Assembly: GCF_014856545.2 (NCBI RefSeq)
Contig: NZ_CP109811.1
Coordinates: forward strand, 1,792,001 to 1,856,000
Direction: 5' to 3'
Source: Mesobacillus jeotgali
Lineage (GTDB): Bacteria > Bacillota > Bacilli > Bacillales > Cytobacillaceae
DNA: 64,000 nt
The position numbers and the translations under genes were made by a program. The notes below the pieces were generated by a model. The model had not been told where the DNA came from, made no database searches, and was given only the letters and a program-made list of their open reading frames with translations. Positions 10,053-21,092 of this stretch are shown piece after piece; within the stretch, counting starts at the first letter, position 1, and each line of letters begins with the position of its first letter.

Positions 10053-13000
10053 ATGAGTGATCTTTCTTCGGGAAAAAAAGAAAGGTTTCAGCTCCTGCTG
10101 CAGCAGCTGCAGCTAACAGAAGATGCAATTGTCACTCATTTTCAAAACGCTGAAATTGACAGGGTAGTGATTGAGAAACAGGCAAGGAAATGGCATTTCT
10201 TTTTCCAGTTTGAAAGAATCATTCCTTGTCAGTTGTATAACACATTCATTGGCAAGCTGGAACAGACTTTCTCACATATTGCGAAAATATCATACTCGGT
10301 AAAAGTGCTTGAACAGGCAATCAGTGAAAAGGAAATCTTGGATTATTGGAAGTCATGCATCAAAGAAATAGATGGCATCGCGCCTCCGTTGTTAAAGCTC
10401 CTGAATGAGCAAGTTCCGCAAATCCATGGCACAAAACTCATTTTAACAGCCAGGAATGAAGCCGAAGGACTTGCACTTAAGCGTAAATATGGGGGCATTA
10501 TAGCCGAGATTTACCAGAGTTTTGGTTTCCCTTTACTGACGATTGATACGGTTGTAAGTGAAGAAAGTTCTTCAGATGAATATGAAAAATTCATGAAGGC
10601 TAAAGAGAAGGAAGACCAGGAACGCGGTCTGATGGCAATGATCGAGATGCAGAAGAAGGAAGCTGAACAAGCCAAGGGAGATGGCGCGCCGCAGGAAGGC
10701 CCGGTTACCATTGGACTTACAATCAAGGATGATGCTGACTTCCGCAAGCTTGAAGACATCGTTGATGAAGAGCGCCGCGTAGCCGTCGAAGGCTATGTAT
10801 TCTTTGCTGAAACAAAAGAGCTTCGCAGCGGCAGGACGCTATTGACATTCAAAATTACGGACTATACAAGCTCCATCATGGTAAAAATGTTCTCCCGCGA
10901 TAAGGAAGATGCCGCGATTTACCAGCGCATTACAAAAGGAATGTGGCTAAAGGTAAGGGGCAGCATCCAGAACGACACCTTTGTCCGCGATCTTGTCATG
11001 ATTGGAAATGACGTGAATGAAATAAAGCCCAAAGGAAGAATTGATTCTGCGCCAGAAGGCGAAAAAAGAGTCGAGCTTCATTTGCATACACCAATGAGCC
11101 AGATGGACGCAGTGTCATCTGTCAGCGCACTGGTTTCCCAGGCAGCAAAGTGGGGCCACAAAGCAGTGGCAATTACTGACCATGCAGTTGTGCAATCCTA
11201 CCCGGAAGCTTTCGGGGCAGGGAAGAAAAATGATATCAAAATCCTATACGGTGTGGAAATAAACCTCGTTGATGACGGTGTGCCAATCGCGTATAATGAT
11301 GCGCACAGATTGCTGGCAGACGATACGTATGTCGTGTTTGACGTCGAAACAACAGGTCTGTCAGCTGTATACGATACAATCATTGAACTTGCGGCTGTTA
11401 AAATCCGCGACGGAGAAATCATCGACCGGTTCGAATCATTCGCTAATCCTCACCACCGTTTATCGGCAACGACCATCAACTTGACAGGCATTACCGATGA
11501 TATGGTCCGCAATGCGCCGGAAGTGAGTGAGGTACTGAAAAAGTTCAAGGAATGGTCAGGTGACTGTGTCCTGGTTGCCCACAATGCTTCTTTCGATATG
11601 GGATTTCTGAATGTCGGCTATAAAAAGATCGGCATGGGTAAAGCGCAGAATCCGGTTATCGATACACTTGAGCTTGGCCGCTTCCTGTATCCTGATATGA
11701 AAAATCATCGATTGAATACATTAGCGAAGAAATTCGATATTGAACTAACACAGCACCACCGTGCCATCTATGATGCAGAAGCGACAGGGTATCTGTTGGT
11801 GAAAATGTTAAAGGATGCAGCGGAAAAAGGATTGGAATACCACGATCAGCTCAATGACAATATGGGCCAGGGGAAAGCTTTCCAGAGAGCGCGTCCTTAT
11901 CATGCTACCTTGTTGGCTAAAAACGAAGTCGGCATGAAAAACATCTTCAAGCTTGTGTCTATTTCCCATATTGATTACTTTTACAGGGTGCCGCGAATTC
12001 CACGATCACTTTTAAATAAACATCGTGAAGGAATTCTGATTGGTTCTGGATGCGACAAGGGTGAAGTTTTCGAAGGCATGATGCAAAAAGGTCCGGAAGA
12101 AGTCGAAGAAGCAGCGCAGTTCTATGACTATCTGGAAGTCCATCCAAAGGCTGTTTATGCTCACTTGCTTGAACTGGAATTAGTGCGGGACCAGAAGGCA
12201 CTTGAGGATATCATCAACAATATCGTCAAGCTTGGCGAGAAGCTGGACTTGCCGGTAGTTGCTACAGGTAATGTCCACTACTTGAATGAGAATGATAAAA
12301 TCTACCGCAAAATCCTGATCAACTCTCAGGGAGGAGCAAACCCTCTTAATCGTCATGAGCTTCCTGATGTGCATTTCAGGACAACGAATGAAATGCTCGA
12401 TGCTTTTAAGTTTCTGGGAGAAGAAAAGGCGAAAGAAATTGTTGTAGAAAACTCTAACAAGATTGCTGACATGATCGATGTCATCAAGCCAATCAAAGAT
12501 GACCTTTACACACCGAAAATCGAGGGCGCAGATGAAGAAATGCGCAGCATGAGCTACGGTATGGCCCGCAGCATTTATGGGGATGACCTTCCTGAAATCG
12601 TTGAGGCTCGTTTGGAAAAAGAATTGAAGAGTATCATAGACAATGGTTTTGCCGTTATCTATTTGATTTCTCATAAACTTGTTAAAAAGTCACTGGATGA
12701 TGGCTATCTAGTAGGTTCACGTGGATCGGTAGGATCTTCTTTTGTAGCGACGATGACGGAAATCACTGAGGTTAACCCGCTGCCGCCGCACTATGTATGT
12801 CCAAAGTGCAAAAAATCAGAGTTCTTCAATGATGGATCAGTCGGTTCAGGTTTTGACCTTCCCGACAAGGACTGCCCGGAATGCGGAATTAAATATAAAA
12901 AAGACGGACATGACATACCGTTTGAAACCTTCCTTGGTTTCAAAGGGGACAAGGTACCCGATATCGACTTGAACTTCTCGGGTGAGTACCAGCCGCGTGC

Positions 13001-14378
13001 CCATAATTACACAAAAGTTCTGTTTGGTGAGGATTATGTTTACCGCGCGGGAACAATCGGTACTGTTGCGGATAAGACGGCCTATGGTTATGTAAAAGGA
13101 TACCAGGGTGACAATAATCTGCAGCTTCGCGGAGCGGAAATCGACCGTCTGGCATCTGGCTGTACCGGTGTGAAACGGACGACTGGCCAGCACCCGGGCG
13201 GAATCATCGTAGTTCCTGATTACATGGATATTTTTGATTTTTCGCCAATCCAATTTCCTGCAGACAGCAGCACGTCCGAATGGAAAACAACCCATTTTGA
13301 TTTCCATTCGATTCACGACAACTTGTTGAAGCTGGACATTCTCGGGCACGATGACCCGACAGTGATCAGGATGCTTCAGGATTTGAGCGGAATCGACCCT
13401 AAGACAATTCCGACTGATGATCCAGAAGTCATGAAAATTTTCAGCGGAACAGAATCCCTGGGTGTGACAGAGGAACAAATTATGTCCAAGACCGGTTCAC
13501 TTGGTATTCCGGAATTCGGTACTCGCTTTGTTCGTCAGATGCTTGAGGACACAAAGCCGACGACGTTCTCTGAACTCGTACAGATTTCAGGTCTTTCACA
13601 CGGTACGGATGTATGGCTTGGAAATGCCCAGGAATTGATTCATAACAATATTTGTAACCTTAGCGAAGTAATCGGCTGCCGTGATGATATCATGGTCTAC
13701 CTGATCTACCAGGGACTGGAGCCGGCATTTGCATTTAAGATCATGGAGTCGGTTCGTAAGGGTAAAGGCTTGACGGATGAAATGGAAGAAGAGATGCGCA
13801 AGAATAAAGTGCCTGAATGGTACATCGATTCTTGCAAAAAGATCAAGTACATGTTCCCGAAAGCCCACGCCGCTGCATACGTTTTGATGGCCGTGAGGAT
13901 TGCCTATTTCAAAGTCCACCATCCGCTCATGTATTACGCAGCATACTTCACAGTCAGGGCGGATGACTTCGATGTCGACGCAATGGTCCGAGGATCCGAG
14001 AGCATCCGGGCGGTGATTGAAGAAATTAGCGCCAAGGGGCTTGACGCTTCGACAAAAGAGAAAAATCTAATGACTGTAATGGAGCTCGCACTTGAAATGT
14101 GTGAGCGAGGCTTTGGATTTGCAAAAGTAGATCTGTACAAATCCAGTGCGTCAGAGTTCATCATTGAAGGCGATAAGCTGATACCGCCATTTAATGCGAT
14201 ACCTGGACTAGGTACGAACGCGGCGATTAATATCGTCAAAGCGCGTGAAGAAGGAGAATTCCTGTCCAAGGAAGACCTGCAGCAGCGAGGAAAGATCTCC
14301 AAGACGATTCTGGAATACCTCGACAACCATGGCTGCCTGGAGGGCATGCCAGATCAGAACCAATTGTCGTTATTCTAA
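10053..14378 (+). CDS. polC: DNA polymerase III alpha subunit PolC (gram-positive replicative polymerase)
   Basis: PolC is the main replicative DNA polymerase with its own proofreading activity. The 1441-residue product matches full-length Bacillus PolC. Order of domains: an OB-fold region (about 235-330), a PHP domain starting at [16 protein letters not shown] (about 340), a DEDDh 3'-5' exonuclease inserted in PHP ([10 protein letters not shown] at about 428), a four-cysteine zinc site (CPKC...CPEC, about 915-950) and the polymerase palm motif [12 protein letters not shown] (about 968). The C terminus QNQLSLF is a beta-clamp-binding motif. No frame break is seen. Confidence 0.99.
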   Translation: MSDLSSGKKERFQLLLQQLQLTEDAIVTHFQNAEIDRVVIEKQARKWHFFFQFERIIPCQLYNTFIGKLEQTFSHIAKISYSVKVLEQAISEKEILDYWKSCIKEIDGIAPPLLKLLNEQVPQIHGTKLILTARNEAEGLALKRKYGGIIAEIYQSFGFPLLTIDTVVSEESSSDEYEKFMKAKEKEDQERGLMAMIEMQKKEAEQAKGDGAPQEGPVTIGLTIKDDADFRKLEDIVDEERRVAVEGYVFFAETKELRSGRTLLTFKITDYTSSIMVKMFSRDKEDAAIYQRITKGMWLKVRGSIQNDTFVRDLVMIGNDVNEIKPKGRIDSAPEGEKRVELHLHTPMSQMDAVSSVSALVSQAAKWGHKAVAITDHAVVQSYPEAFGAGKKNDIKILYGVEINLVDDGVPIAYNDAHRLLADDTYVVFDVETTGLSAVYDTIIELAAVKIRDGEIIDRFESFANPHHRLSATTINLTGITDDMVRNAPEVSEVLKKFKEWSGDCVLVAHNASFDMGFLNVGYKKIGMGKAQNPVIDTLELGRFLYPDMKNHRLNTLAKKFDIELTQHHRAIYDAEATGYLLVKMLKDAAEKGLEYHDQLNDNMGQGKAFQRARPYHATLLAKNEVGMKNIFKLVSISHIDYFYRVPRIPRSLLNKHREGILIGSGCDKGEVFEGMMQKGPEEVEEAAQFYDYLEVHPKAVYAHLLELELVRDQKALEDIINNIVKLGEKLDLPVVATGNVHYLNENDKIYRKILINSQGGANPLNRHELPDVHFRTTNEMLDAFKFLGEEKAKEIVVENSNKIADMIDVIKPIKDDLYTPKIEGADEEMRSMSYGMARSIYGDDLPEIVEARLEKELKSIIDNGFAVIYLISHKLVKKSLDDGYLVGSRGSVGSSFVATMTEITEVNPLPPHYVCPKCKKSEFFNDGSVGSGFDLPDKDCPECGIKYKKDGHDIPFETFLGFKGDKVPDIDLNFSGEYQPRAHNYTKVLFGEDYVYRAGTIGTVADKTAYGYVKGYQGDNNLQLRGAEIDRLASGCTGVKRTTGQHPGGIIVVPDYMDIFDFSPIQFPADSSTSEWKTTHFDFHSIHDNLLKLDILGHDDPTVIRMLQDLSGIDPKTIPTDDPEVMKIFSGTESLGVTEEQIMSKTGSLGIPEFGTRFVRQMLEDTKPTTFSELVQISGLSHGTDVWLGNAQELIHNNICNLSEVIGCRDDIMVYLIYQGLEPAFAFKIMESVRKGKGLTDEMEEEMRKNKVPEWYIDSCKKIKYMFPKAHAAAYVLMAVRIAYFKVHHPLMYYAAYFTVRADDFDVDAMVRGSESIRAVIEEISAKGLDASTKEKNLMTVMELALEMCERGFGFAKVDLYKSSASEFIIEGDKLIPPFNAIPGLGTNAAINIVKAREEGEFLSKEDLQQRGKISKTILEYLDNHGCLEGMPDQNQLSLF

Positions 14379-14386
14379 TTGTTTTG

Positions 14387-14428
14387 CGGCAGGCTTCTGG
14401 AAAGGCAAGCTATAACTGCCGTTTGTTT
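14387..14428 (+). terminator. Probable terminator after polC
   Basis: CGGCAG and CTGCCG form the base of a stem with a long imperfect inner part, followed by TTTGTTTG. It is weaker than the other terminators in this window. Confidence 0.5.
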
Positions 14429-14455
14429 GCAATAAATATCTGGTTATGTTATATT
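14427..14455 (+). promoter_or_regulatory. Sigma-A-type promoter for the rimP-nusA-infB operon
   Basis: TTGCAA at 14427-14432 and TATATT at 14450-14455 are separated by exactly 17 bases. It is the only good promoter between polC and rimP. Confidence 0.65.
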
Positions 14456-14490
14456 TTTATTGGAAATACTAAGGATATCTCTGGCAGATG

Positions 14491-14520
14491 AGAGTGGGGC
14501 AACCCGCTCTTTCTTGTTTG
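14491..14520 (+). promoter_or_regulatory. Attenuator-like hairpin in the rimP leader
   Basis: An 8-bp stem (AGAGTGGG with CCCGCTCT, one wobble) is capped by a GCAA tetraloop and followed by TTCTTGTTTG. It lies about 30 bases after the predicted start of transcription and 70 before rimP, so it could terminate a fraction of transcripts before the operon. Confidence 0.5.
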
Positions 14521-14590
14521 TTAGGCACTTTTACGGGGATAAATACCAAATAGTGATTAAGTAATGAGGTTGTGTCAAAGGAGGGATTTT

Positions 14591-15061
14591 ATGAGCAAGG
14601 TTACCGAAGTTGTGGAAGAGCTAGTAACTCCCATCTTAAATGAAAACGAACTAGAATTGGTCGACATCGAATATGTCAAAGAAGGAAAGAACTGGTTCCT
14701 GCGCGTATACATTGATAAGGACAACGGAATTGATATCGAAGAATGCGGCATCGTCAGTGAGCGCCTTAGCGAAAAGCTCGATGCCATTGATCCAATCCCG
14801 CATAACTACTTTTTGGAAGTCTCCTCACCGGGTGCAGAACGTCCGCTGAAAAAGGAAAAGGATTATCAGAAATCAATCGGCAAGAATGTCTTCATTAAAA
14901 CCTATGAACCAATTGATGGGGAAAAGGCTTTTGAAGGAGTATTGACTGATTACAATGGCGAAACCGTCACTGTTGAAGTGAAAATCAAAACTCGCAAAAA
15001 GACAGTCGTCATCCCATTCGATAAGATTGCCAGCGCGAGACTCGCTGTCACTTTTTCATAA
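14591..15061 (+). CDS. rimP: Ribosome maturation factor RimP
   Basis: RimP helps assemble the 30S subunit. From ATG 14591, which follows AAGGAGG, the protein has 156 residues, the normal length; an in-frame upstream start at 14564 lacks a binding site. The N-terminal domain contains [15 protein letters not shown], followed by [16 protein letters not shown] and the [13 protein letters not shown] motif joining the Sm-like C-terminal domain. It is first in the rimP-nusA-ylxR-ylxQ-infB-ylxP-rbfA operon. Confidence 0.96.
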   Translation: MSKVTEVVEELVTPILNENELELVDIEYVKEGKNWFLRVYIDKDNGIDIEECGIVSERLSEKLDAIDPIPHNYFLEVSSPGAERPLKKEKDYQKSIGKNVFIKTYEPIDGEKAFEGVLTDYNGETVTVEVKIKTRKKTVVIPFDKIASARLAVTFS

Positions 15062-15263
15062 TCTGTCCAGAAATTATCTTAAGTTAATTAATTAAAGGAT
15101 TGTTTCGAATCTTTTGTTTTTAGGCAAAGGTTCATAATGATTAAACGTATACTTCTTTACAGGAACATGAAAACGTTTTTGAGGTGTGAACTGGCGGGCA
15201 AAGGGCGGAGTTTCGAAAAGAGCCTTACTAAGCAGGGTAGTAAAAAAGGGGGATTTATATCTC

Positions 15264-16373
15264 ATGAGCAGCGAATTGTTGGATGCTCTTACGATTCTTG
15301 AAAAAGAAAAAGGAATTTCCAGGGACATCTTAATTGATGCGATCGAGGCAGCGCTTATTTCTGCATACCGCCGCAACTTTAACCAGGCACAAAACGTGCG
15401 TATTGATTTGAACCTTGGCAATGGTTCAATGCGTGTTTTTGCAAGGAAGGAAGTTGTCGATGAAGTATTCGATCCACGTCTGGAGATCTCATTGGAAGAT
15501 GCACAAAAAATCAATCCGAATTACGTGGTTGAAGATGTCGTTGAACTGGAAGTAACACCTAAGGATTTCGGAAGGATTGCAGCGCAGACTGCCAAGCAGG
15601 TAGTTACCCAGCGTGTCCGTGAAGCTGAAAGAGGAATCATCTATTCTGAGTTCATCGATCGTGAAGAAGATATCATGACAGGTATTGTCCAGCGCCAGGA
15701 TCCTAAGTTCATCTATGTAAGCCTGGGGAAAATCGAGGCGATCCTGCCAGCGAATGAACAGATGCCGAACGAACACTATAAGCCTCACGACCGCATCAAA
15801 GTATTTATCACCAAGGTTGAAAAAACCACTAAAGGTCCACAAATCTTCGTTTCCAGAACCCATCCGGGACTGTTAAAGAGACTATTCGAGATTGAAGTTC
15901 CTGAAATCTATGATGGAACAGTTGAAATTAAGTCAGTTGCGCGTGAAGCAGGCGACCGTTCAAAGATTTCTGTCCACTCAGACAATCAAGAAGTGGATCC
16001 GGTTGGTTCATGTGTCGGACCTCGTGGAACTCGTGTCCAGGCTGTCGTCAATGAGCTTAAGGGTGAGAAAATCGATATTGTAAAATGGTCTGAAGACCCA
16101 GTCGTATTTGTGGCCAATGCACTCAGCCCATCAAAGGTTCTTGATGTCATTGTAAACGAAGAAGAAAAAGCGACTACCGTCATTGTTCCTGATTATCAGT
16201 TATCACTTGCAATCGGAAAGCGCGGGCAAAATGCGCGTCTTGCTGCTAAGTTGACTGGTTGGAAGATTGACATCAAAGCAGAAACAGAGGCAAGGGAGTC
16301 CGGGATTTATCCTCGCGACAATGAGCCATTGTTGACTGCTGATAACGACTTTGAAGATGAAGACATCGATTAA
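15264..16373 (+). CDS. nusA: Transcription termination/antitermination factor NusA
   Basis: NusA binds RNA polymerase and controls pausing, intrinsic termination and antitermination. From ATG 15264, after AAGGGGG, the product has 369 residues, the Firmicutes length, without the C-terminal acidic repeats of E. coli NusA. The N-terminal polymerase-binding domain (about 1-125) is followed by an S1 domain (about 135-200) and two KH domains, with [15 protein letters not shown] and [20 protein letters not shown] as their GxxG motifs. A gap of about 200 bases separates it from rimP without an obvious terminator. Confidence 0.97.
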   Translation: MSSELLDALTILEKEKGISRDILIDAIEAALISAYRRNFNQAQNVRIDLNLGNGSMRVFARKEVVDEVFDPRLEISLEDAQKINPNYVVEDVVELEVTPKDFGRIAAQTAKQVVTQRVREAERGIIYSEFIDREEDIMTGIVQRQDPKFIYVSLGKIEAILPANEQMPNEHYKPHDRIKVFITKVEKTTKGPQIFVSRTHPGLLKRLFEIEVPEIYDGTVEIKSVAREAGDRSKISVHSDNQEVDPVGSCVGPRGTRVQAVVNELKGEKIDIVKWSEDPVVFVANALSPSKVLDVIVNEEEKATTVIVPDYQLSLAIGKRGQNARLAAKLTGWKIDIKAETEARESGIYPRDNEPLLTADNDFEDEDID

Positions 16374-16389
16374 TGAGAGGTGAATGATC

Positions 16390-16671
16390 GTGAACAGCCG
16401 CAAAAAGGTTCCTATGCGAAAATGTGTCGCAACCGGTGAAATGAGGCCGAAAAAAGAACTAGTTCGCATCGTTCGCTCAAAGGAAGGAGAAGTATCCATT
16501 GATCTGACTGGCAAGAAATCAGGCCGTGGTGCTTATCTTTCTAAAGATAAAGAAGCAGTGCAATTAGCAAAGAAACGAAACATATTGTCCAAACAGCTTG
16601 AAACTCAAGTGGACGATGCAATATACGATGAGTTGAATGATCTCATCGAAAAGGAGAGCAGACTATCCTGA
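16390..16671 (+). CDS. ylxR: YlxR family RNA-binding protein (RNase P modulator homologue)
   Basis: A small basic protein of 93 residues from GTG 16390; AGAGGTG lies 7 bases upstream, while the ATG at 16384 sits too close to it. It shows the family signature [19 protein letters not shown] and the GRGAYLSKD motif. Family members bind RNA, and the homologue RnpM has been reported to bind RNase P RNA. It lies between nusA and ylxQ and overlaps the ylxQ start by one base (TGATG). Confidence 0.93.
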   Translation: MNSRKKVPMRKCVATGEMRPKKELVRIVRSKEGEVSIDLTGKKSGRGAYLSKDKEAVQLAKKRNILSKQLETQVDDAIYDELNDLIEKESRLS

Positions 16672-16973
16672 TGAACTCAAATCAATGGATGTCATTGCTT
16701 GGCTTAGCCAATCGAGCACGGAAAATTATTTCAGGGGAAGAGCTTTCCGTCAAAGAAATCAGAAGCGGGAAGGCGAAGCTCATTTTGCTTTCTGCGGATG
16801 CATCCGCGAATACTACAAAAAAGATTACCGACAAGTGCAAATCCTATAATGTGCCTTACAAAGTAGTCCCGGACCGGTATCAGCTCGGCCAGGCGATCGG
16901 CAAGGAAGCACGTGTTGTAGTAGCCCTGTTGGACGAGGGTTTTGCAAAAAAACTGTTGACGTTGCTCGATTAA
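16671..16973 (+). CDS. ylxQ: L7Ae-family ribosomal-like protein YlxQ
   Basis: A 100-residue member of the L7Ae/L30e/S12e/Gadd45 family, predicted to bind kink-turn RNA. The N terminus [19 protein letters not shown] and the [16 protein letters not shown] segment are typical. It is coupled to ylxR by an overlapping stop and start and followed 19 bases later by infB. Its exact cellular role is not established. Confidence 0.93.
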   Translation: MNSNQWMSLLGLANRARKIISGEELSVKEIRSGKAKLILLSADASANTTKKITDKCKSYNVPYKVVPDRYQLGQAIGKEARVVVALLDEGFAKKLLTLLD

Positions 16974-16992
16974 TTCTAGCGGGGGTGAAGAT

Positions 16993-19275
16993 ATGAGTAA
17001 AACACGCGTTTATGAATATGCAAAGAAGCATAATTTATCGAGTAAAGACGTGATTATAAAGTTAAAAGAAATGAACATAGAGGTCTCTAACCATATGACT
17101 GCAATGGAAGATGACACCGTGAAGAAGCTTGACGCTGTCTATAATAAGAAAGAAGATAAGCAGCAGCAGCAAAGCCAGCAAAAGGCTTCACAGGGACAGA
17201 AACAAGCCCAGAACCGCAATCAAGGCCAAAAGGCTAATCAGGGCCAGAATCGCAACCAATCTCAAAACCAGCAAAAGAACAACCAGGCACAGCCAAAAGC
17301 TCAGCTGAAGACAACAGCCAGTGCTTTTTCAGATGATGAGCGCCGCGCAACAACTCCAGAAAAGGTGAAAAGTTCAGCAGCTGCCAAAAAGCCTGGAAAC
17401 TCCCAGCCTTTCAATAAGAATAATAAGAACAAACAAAACAATAAGAACAGAAACCAGCAGAACCAAAATAAAGGCCGACAGAACCAGCAGCAAGCTCAAC
17501 AACAGCCGAAGAAGGTTAAAGAGCTTCCATCAAAGATCACTTTCAGTGAGTCATTGACAGTAGCTGAACTAGCCAAGAAGCTTAACCGTGAGCCGTCTGA
17601 AATCATCAAGAAGCTCTTTATGCTTGGTGTCATGGCTACCATCAACCAGGACCTTGATAAGGATGCAATTGAATTGATTGCAACTGATTATGGGGTTGAG
17701 GTTGAAGAAGAAATCAAGATTGACACAACTGATCTTGAAGTTTACTTCACAGAAGATGATGAAGCATCTATGGTTGAAAGACCATCAGTTGTAACGATTA
17801 TGGGTCACGTTGACCATGGTAAAACAACCTTGCTTGATTCAATCCGCAACACGAAAGTGACTGCAGGAGAAGCAGGCGGCATCACTCAGCACATTGGTGC
17901 ATACCAGGTTGAAGAAAACGGCAAAAAAATTACATTCCTTGATACACCTGGTCACGCAGCATTCACAACAATGCGTGCTCGTGGTGCTAAGATTACCGAT
18001 ATCACAATCCTTGTTGTAGCTGCTGATGACGGTGTAAAGCCACAGACTGTAGAAGCATTGAACCATGCAAAAGCTGCCAATGTACCTATTATCGTAGCTG
18101 TTAATAAAATGGACAAACCGACTGCAAACCCTGATCGTGTTATGCAGGAGCTAACTGAATACGGACTTGTTCCAGAGGCGTGGGGCGGCGAAACAGTTTT
18201 TGTTCCGATTTCTGCCTTAACAGGAGAAGGACTCGATAACCTGCTGGAAATGATCTTGCTTGTCGGTGAAGTTGAAGAATATAAAGCAAATCCTAATCGA
18301 AATGCTATCGGTACTGTAATCGAAGCGCAGCTTGATAAAGGCCGCGGATCTGTTGCTACTTTGCTTGTCCAAAACGGTACACTGAAAATTGGTGATCCAA
18401 TCGTTGTCGGAAACACATTCGGCCGTGTCCGTGCGATGGTAAATGATCTGGGACGTCGTGTTAAAGAAGCAGGCCCTTCTGCCCCTGTAGAAATCACAGG
18501 TTTGAACGATGTTCCGCAAGCAGGCGATCGTTTTGTAGTTTTCGATGATGAAAAGACTGCCCGCCAGGTTGGAGAGATCCGTTCACAGCAGGCTGTTCAG
18601 GCGCAGAGAAGCGAAAAAGCGCGCGTCAGCCTTGATACTTTGTTTGAACATATGAAACAAGGGGAAATGAAAGACCTAAATCTAATTATTAAAGCCGACG
18701 TCCAAGGTTCAGTTGAAGCACTTGCAGCAGCATTGCAAAAACTGGATGTGGAAGGTGTAAATGTAAGAATCATTCACACTGGTGTTGGTGCGATCAATGA
18801 GTCTGACATCACACTTGCGGCAGCTTCTAACGGTATCGTCATTGGTTTCAACGTACGCCCGGACAATAATGCTAAGCGCGCTGCAGAGTCAGAGAGCGTC
18901 GATATCCGACTTCACCGCATTATTTACAAAGTGATTGAAGAAATCGAATCAGCGATGAAGGGTATGCTTGATCCGGTTTATGCCGAAAAGATCATCGGCC
19001 AGGCTGAAGTCCGCCAGACTTTCAAGGTATCGAAAATCGGAACGATTGCCGGGTCATATGTTACTGATGGTAAAATCACCCGTGATAGCGGCGTTCGTTT
19101 GATCCGTGACGGAGTCGTCATCTTTGAAGGAGAAGTCGATGCACTGAAACGCTTTAAGGATGATGCTAAGGAAGTAGCGCAGGGATATGAATGTGGTATT
19201 ACCATTAAAAACTTCAAAGACGTCAAGGAAGGCGACGTTATTGAAGCATATATCATGGAAGAAGTGGAACGTTAA
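16993..19275 (+). CDS. infB: Translation initiation factor IF-2
   Basis: IF-2 is the GTPase that places fMet-tRNA on the 30S subunit and promotes subunit joining. The 760-residue protein is somewhat longer than the roughly 716 of B. subtilis. The extra length lies in a Q/N/K-rich low-complexity linker (about residues 55-170), between the N-terminal IF2N domain ([18 protein letters not shown]) and the second IF2N motif. The G domain follows with [20 protein letters not shown] and NKMDK, then domains II-IV. The stop codon overlaps the ylxP start. Confidence 0.98.
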   Translation: MSKTRVYEYAKKHNLSSKDVIIKLKEMNIEVSNHMTAMEDDTVKKLDAVYNKKEDKQQQQSQQKASQGQKQAQNRNQGQKANQGQNRNQSQNQQKNNQAQPKAQLKTTASAFSDDERRATTPEKVKSSAAAKKPGNSQPFNKNNKNKQNNKNRNQQNQNKGRQNQQQAQQQPKKVKELPSKITFSESLTVAELAKKLNREPSEIIKKLFMLGVMATINQDLDKDAIELIATDYGVEVEEEIKIDTTDLEVYFTEDDEASMVERPSVVTIMGHVDHGKTTLLDSIRNTKVTAGEAGGITQHIGAYQVEENGKKITFLDTPGHAAFTTMRARGAKITDITILVVAADDGVKPQTVEALNHAKAANVPIIVAVNKMDKPTANPDRVMQELTEYGLVPEAWGGETVFVPISALTGEGLDNLLEMILLVGEVEEYKANPNRNAIGTVIEAQLDKGRGSVATLLVQNGTLKIGDPIVVGNTFGRVRAMVNDLGRRVKEAGPSAPVEITGLNDVPQAGDRFVVFDDEKTARQVGEIRSQQAVQAQRSEKARVSLDTLFEHMKQGEMKDLNLIIKADVQGSVEALAAALQKLDVEGVNVRIIHTGVGAINESDITLAAASNGIVIGFNVRPDNNAKRAAESESVDIRLHRIIYKVIEEIESAMKGMLDPVYAEKIIGQAEVRQTFKVSKIGTIAGSYVTDGKITRDSGVRLIRDGVVIFEGEVDALKRFKDDAKEVAQGYECGITIKNFKDVKEGDVIEAYIMEEVER

Positions 19276-19556
19276 TGGTAGTAGGCTTAGCAGCCTGTGA
19301 ATGCATCATCTATGATGCTCATTCTCTTAAGGAAAAGAGGGCTGTCCTCCAGCGGATCATCACAAGGCTCAAGCAAAAGTTCAATGTATCAGTATCTGAA
19401 GTGGACCATCACGATGTTTGGCAGCGGACAACAATTGCGGTTGCAGCCGTATCAGCATCGAAGGTGTCCACTGAAAGAGAGCTGCAGAATGCCTTGAAAA
19501 TGATTGATTCTTTTCCGGAGATCGAACGTACCATCACCGAAATAGAATGGCTTTGA
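19275..19556 (+). CDS. ylxP: YlxP family protein (DUF503)
   Basis: A 93-residue protein with the DUF503 signature: LAACECIIYDAHSLKEKRAVLQ near the start and VSEVDHHDVWQRTTIAVAAVS in the middle. It lies between infB and rbfA in the usual order and is coupled to infB by TAATG. A role in ribosome biogenesis has been proposed from context; the biochemical function is unknown. Confidence 0.92.
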   Translation: MVVGLAACECIIYDAHSLKEKRAVLQRIITRLKQKFNVSVSEVDHHDVWQRTTIAVAAVSASKVSTERELQNALKMIDSFPEIERTITEIEWL

Positions 19557-19575
19557 TAGAACGAGGTGATTGAAA

Positions 19576-19956
19576 ATGGGTCATAGAGTAAATCGTGTTG
19601 GCGAACAGATGAAGAAAGAAATAGGCGATATCATCAGCCGTAAAATCAAGGATCCGCGAGTAGGTTTCGTAACAGTAACGGATGTCGAGGTTACAGGGGA
19701 TCTTCAGCAGGCAAAAGTGTATATTTCTGTTTTAGGCGACGAACAACAGAGGGAAGACACTCTTAAAGGATTAGCGAAGGCCAAGGGCTTCATCAGGACA
19801 GAAATCGGCCAGCGAATCCGCCTCAGAAAGACTCCTGAACTGATCTTTGAATTTGATGAAACGATGGCTTATGGTAATCGCATTAATTCACTGATCCATG
19901 AGCTGCAGAGGGAAGAGCAGCCTGGAGAAGATGAGCAAGAAAAGGATAATGATTAA
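19576..19956 (+). CDS. rbfA: 30S ribosome-binding factor A
   Basis: RbfA is a KH-type factor needed for 16S rRNA 5'-end maturation and cold adaptation. From ATG 19576, after ACGAGGTGA, the product has 126 residues. [20 protein letters not shown] opens it, and the [20 protein letters not shown] and [16 protein letters not shown] motifs follow. It is the last gene of the nusA operon, closed by a strong terminator. Confidence 0.96.
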   Translation: MGHRVNRVGEQMKKEIGDIISRKIKDPRVGFVTVTDVEVTGDLQQAKVYISVLGDEQQREDTLKGLAKAKGFIRTEIGQRIRLRKTPELIFEFDETMAYGNRINSLIHELQREEQPGEDEQEKDND

Positions 19957-19983
19957 GCGGTCCGCCGTAGATCTTGATATGAA

Positions 19984-20019
19984 AAATGGATAGACACTTT
20001 TGTCTATCCATTTTTTTCG
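19984..20019 (+). terminator. Intrinsic terminator between rbfA and truB
   Basis: A perfect 14-bp stem (AAAATGGATAGACA with TGTCTATCCATTTT) with a 4-nt loop runs into a T tract. truB and ribF must therefore be expressed by readthrough or by their own promoter. Confidence 0.9.
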
Positions 20020-20069
20020 ATAAGCGGTGTATAAACTAATAATACATAAAAGAATCGAGGAAAAAGAAA

Positions 20070-20987
20070 ATGGAAGGGATTCTGCCTCTTTTTAAACCAG
20101 CGGGAATGACTTCGCATGATTGTGTGTTTAAACTCAGGAAAATATTAAGAACGAAGAAGGTCGGGCATACGGGCACTCTTGATCCGGATGTGACTGGAGT
20201 ACTGCCTATATGTGTTGGCAAGGCGACAAAAATAGCCGAATACATTACTGACGCAGGAAAAGCATATGAGGGGGAAGTCACCCTGGGCTTCACGACAACT
20301 ACGGAAGATTCATCAGGTGAGAAGGTTGAGGAAAAAGCAGTGGACAGGGTAATCACAAGGACAGAGGTCGAAGAAGTCCTCCAATCACTGACAGGCGAAA
20401 TTGCTCAGACTCCCCCTATGTATTCAGCCGTAAAAGTTAATGGAAAAAAACTATATGAATACGCGAGACAAGGTATTGAAGTTGAAAGGCCAACCAGGAA
20501 GGTCACCATTTATAAGATAGAGCTGCTTGATGATAGAGATTCATTTGAAGGTGATCAGATTAGTTTTAAATTCCGAGTTTCCTGCAGTAAGGGGACATAC
20601 ATTCGGACATTGGCAGTGACCATTGGTGAAAAATTAGGATATCCTGCCCATATGTCTTCCCTTGTGAGAATTCAATCCGCTGACTTCACTATTGAGGACT
20701 GCTATACGTTCGAACAGCTCGAGGAATTGGCTGAAGAAGGCAATCTGGCAGCTTCCCTGCACCCATTGGAAGCTGGTATTTCTTATTTGCCGAAATATCG
20801 CATTAATGATAAAGTAGCAGAGAAAGTGAAAAATGGAGCCCTGCTTCCTATCCCGGAGGAATATGCGGGGAATAGCGGTCCCATTATAGTAGAAACAGAA
20901 GACGGAAAAGCGCTCGCCATTTACAGGGCACATCCAACAAAAATAGGGATGATGAAACCTGATAAAGTTTTGAGAAATGATCAATAG
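20070..20987 (+). CDS. truB: tRNA pseudouridine-55 synthase
   Basis: TruB converts U55 in the T-loop of tRNAs to pseudouridine. The 305-residue product starts with GILPLFKPAGMTSHD and carries the catalytic motif GHTGTLDPDVTGVLPICVG, in which the Asp is the nucleophile (about residue 39). A C-terminal PUA-like region follows. ribF lies about 105 bases downstream. Confidence 0.97.
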   Translation: MEGILPLFKPAGMTSHDCVFKLRKILRTKKVGHTGTLDPDVTGVLPICVGKATKIAEYITDAGKAYEGEVTLGFTTTTEDSSGEKVEEKAVDRVITRTEVEEVLQSLTGEIAQTPPMYSAVKVNGKKLYEYARQGIEVERPTRKVTIYKIELLDDRDSFEGDQISFKFRVSCSKGTYIRTLAVTIGEKLGYPAHMSSLVRIQSADFTIEDCYTFEQLEELAEEGNLAASLHPLEAGISYLPKYRINDKVAEKVKNGALLPIPEEYAGNSGPIIVETEDGKALAIYRAHPTKIGMMKPDKVLRNDQ

Positions 20988-21092
20988 ATCAATAGGTCAT
21001 CACTGTATAATTTGTTTATTTTGCAAATTAGTGATGTGAACTCTAAAGTCTTGATAAAGAGAGCAGCTGGGTCAGAAAAGGTGAGTAATATC

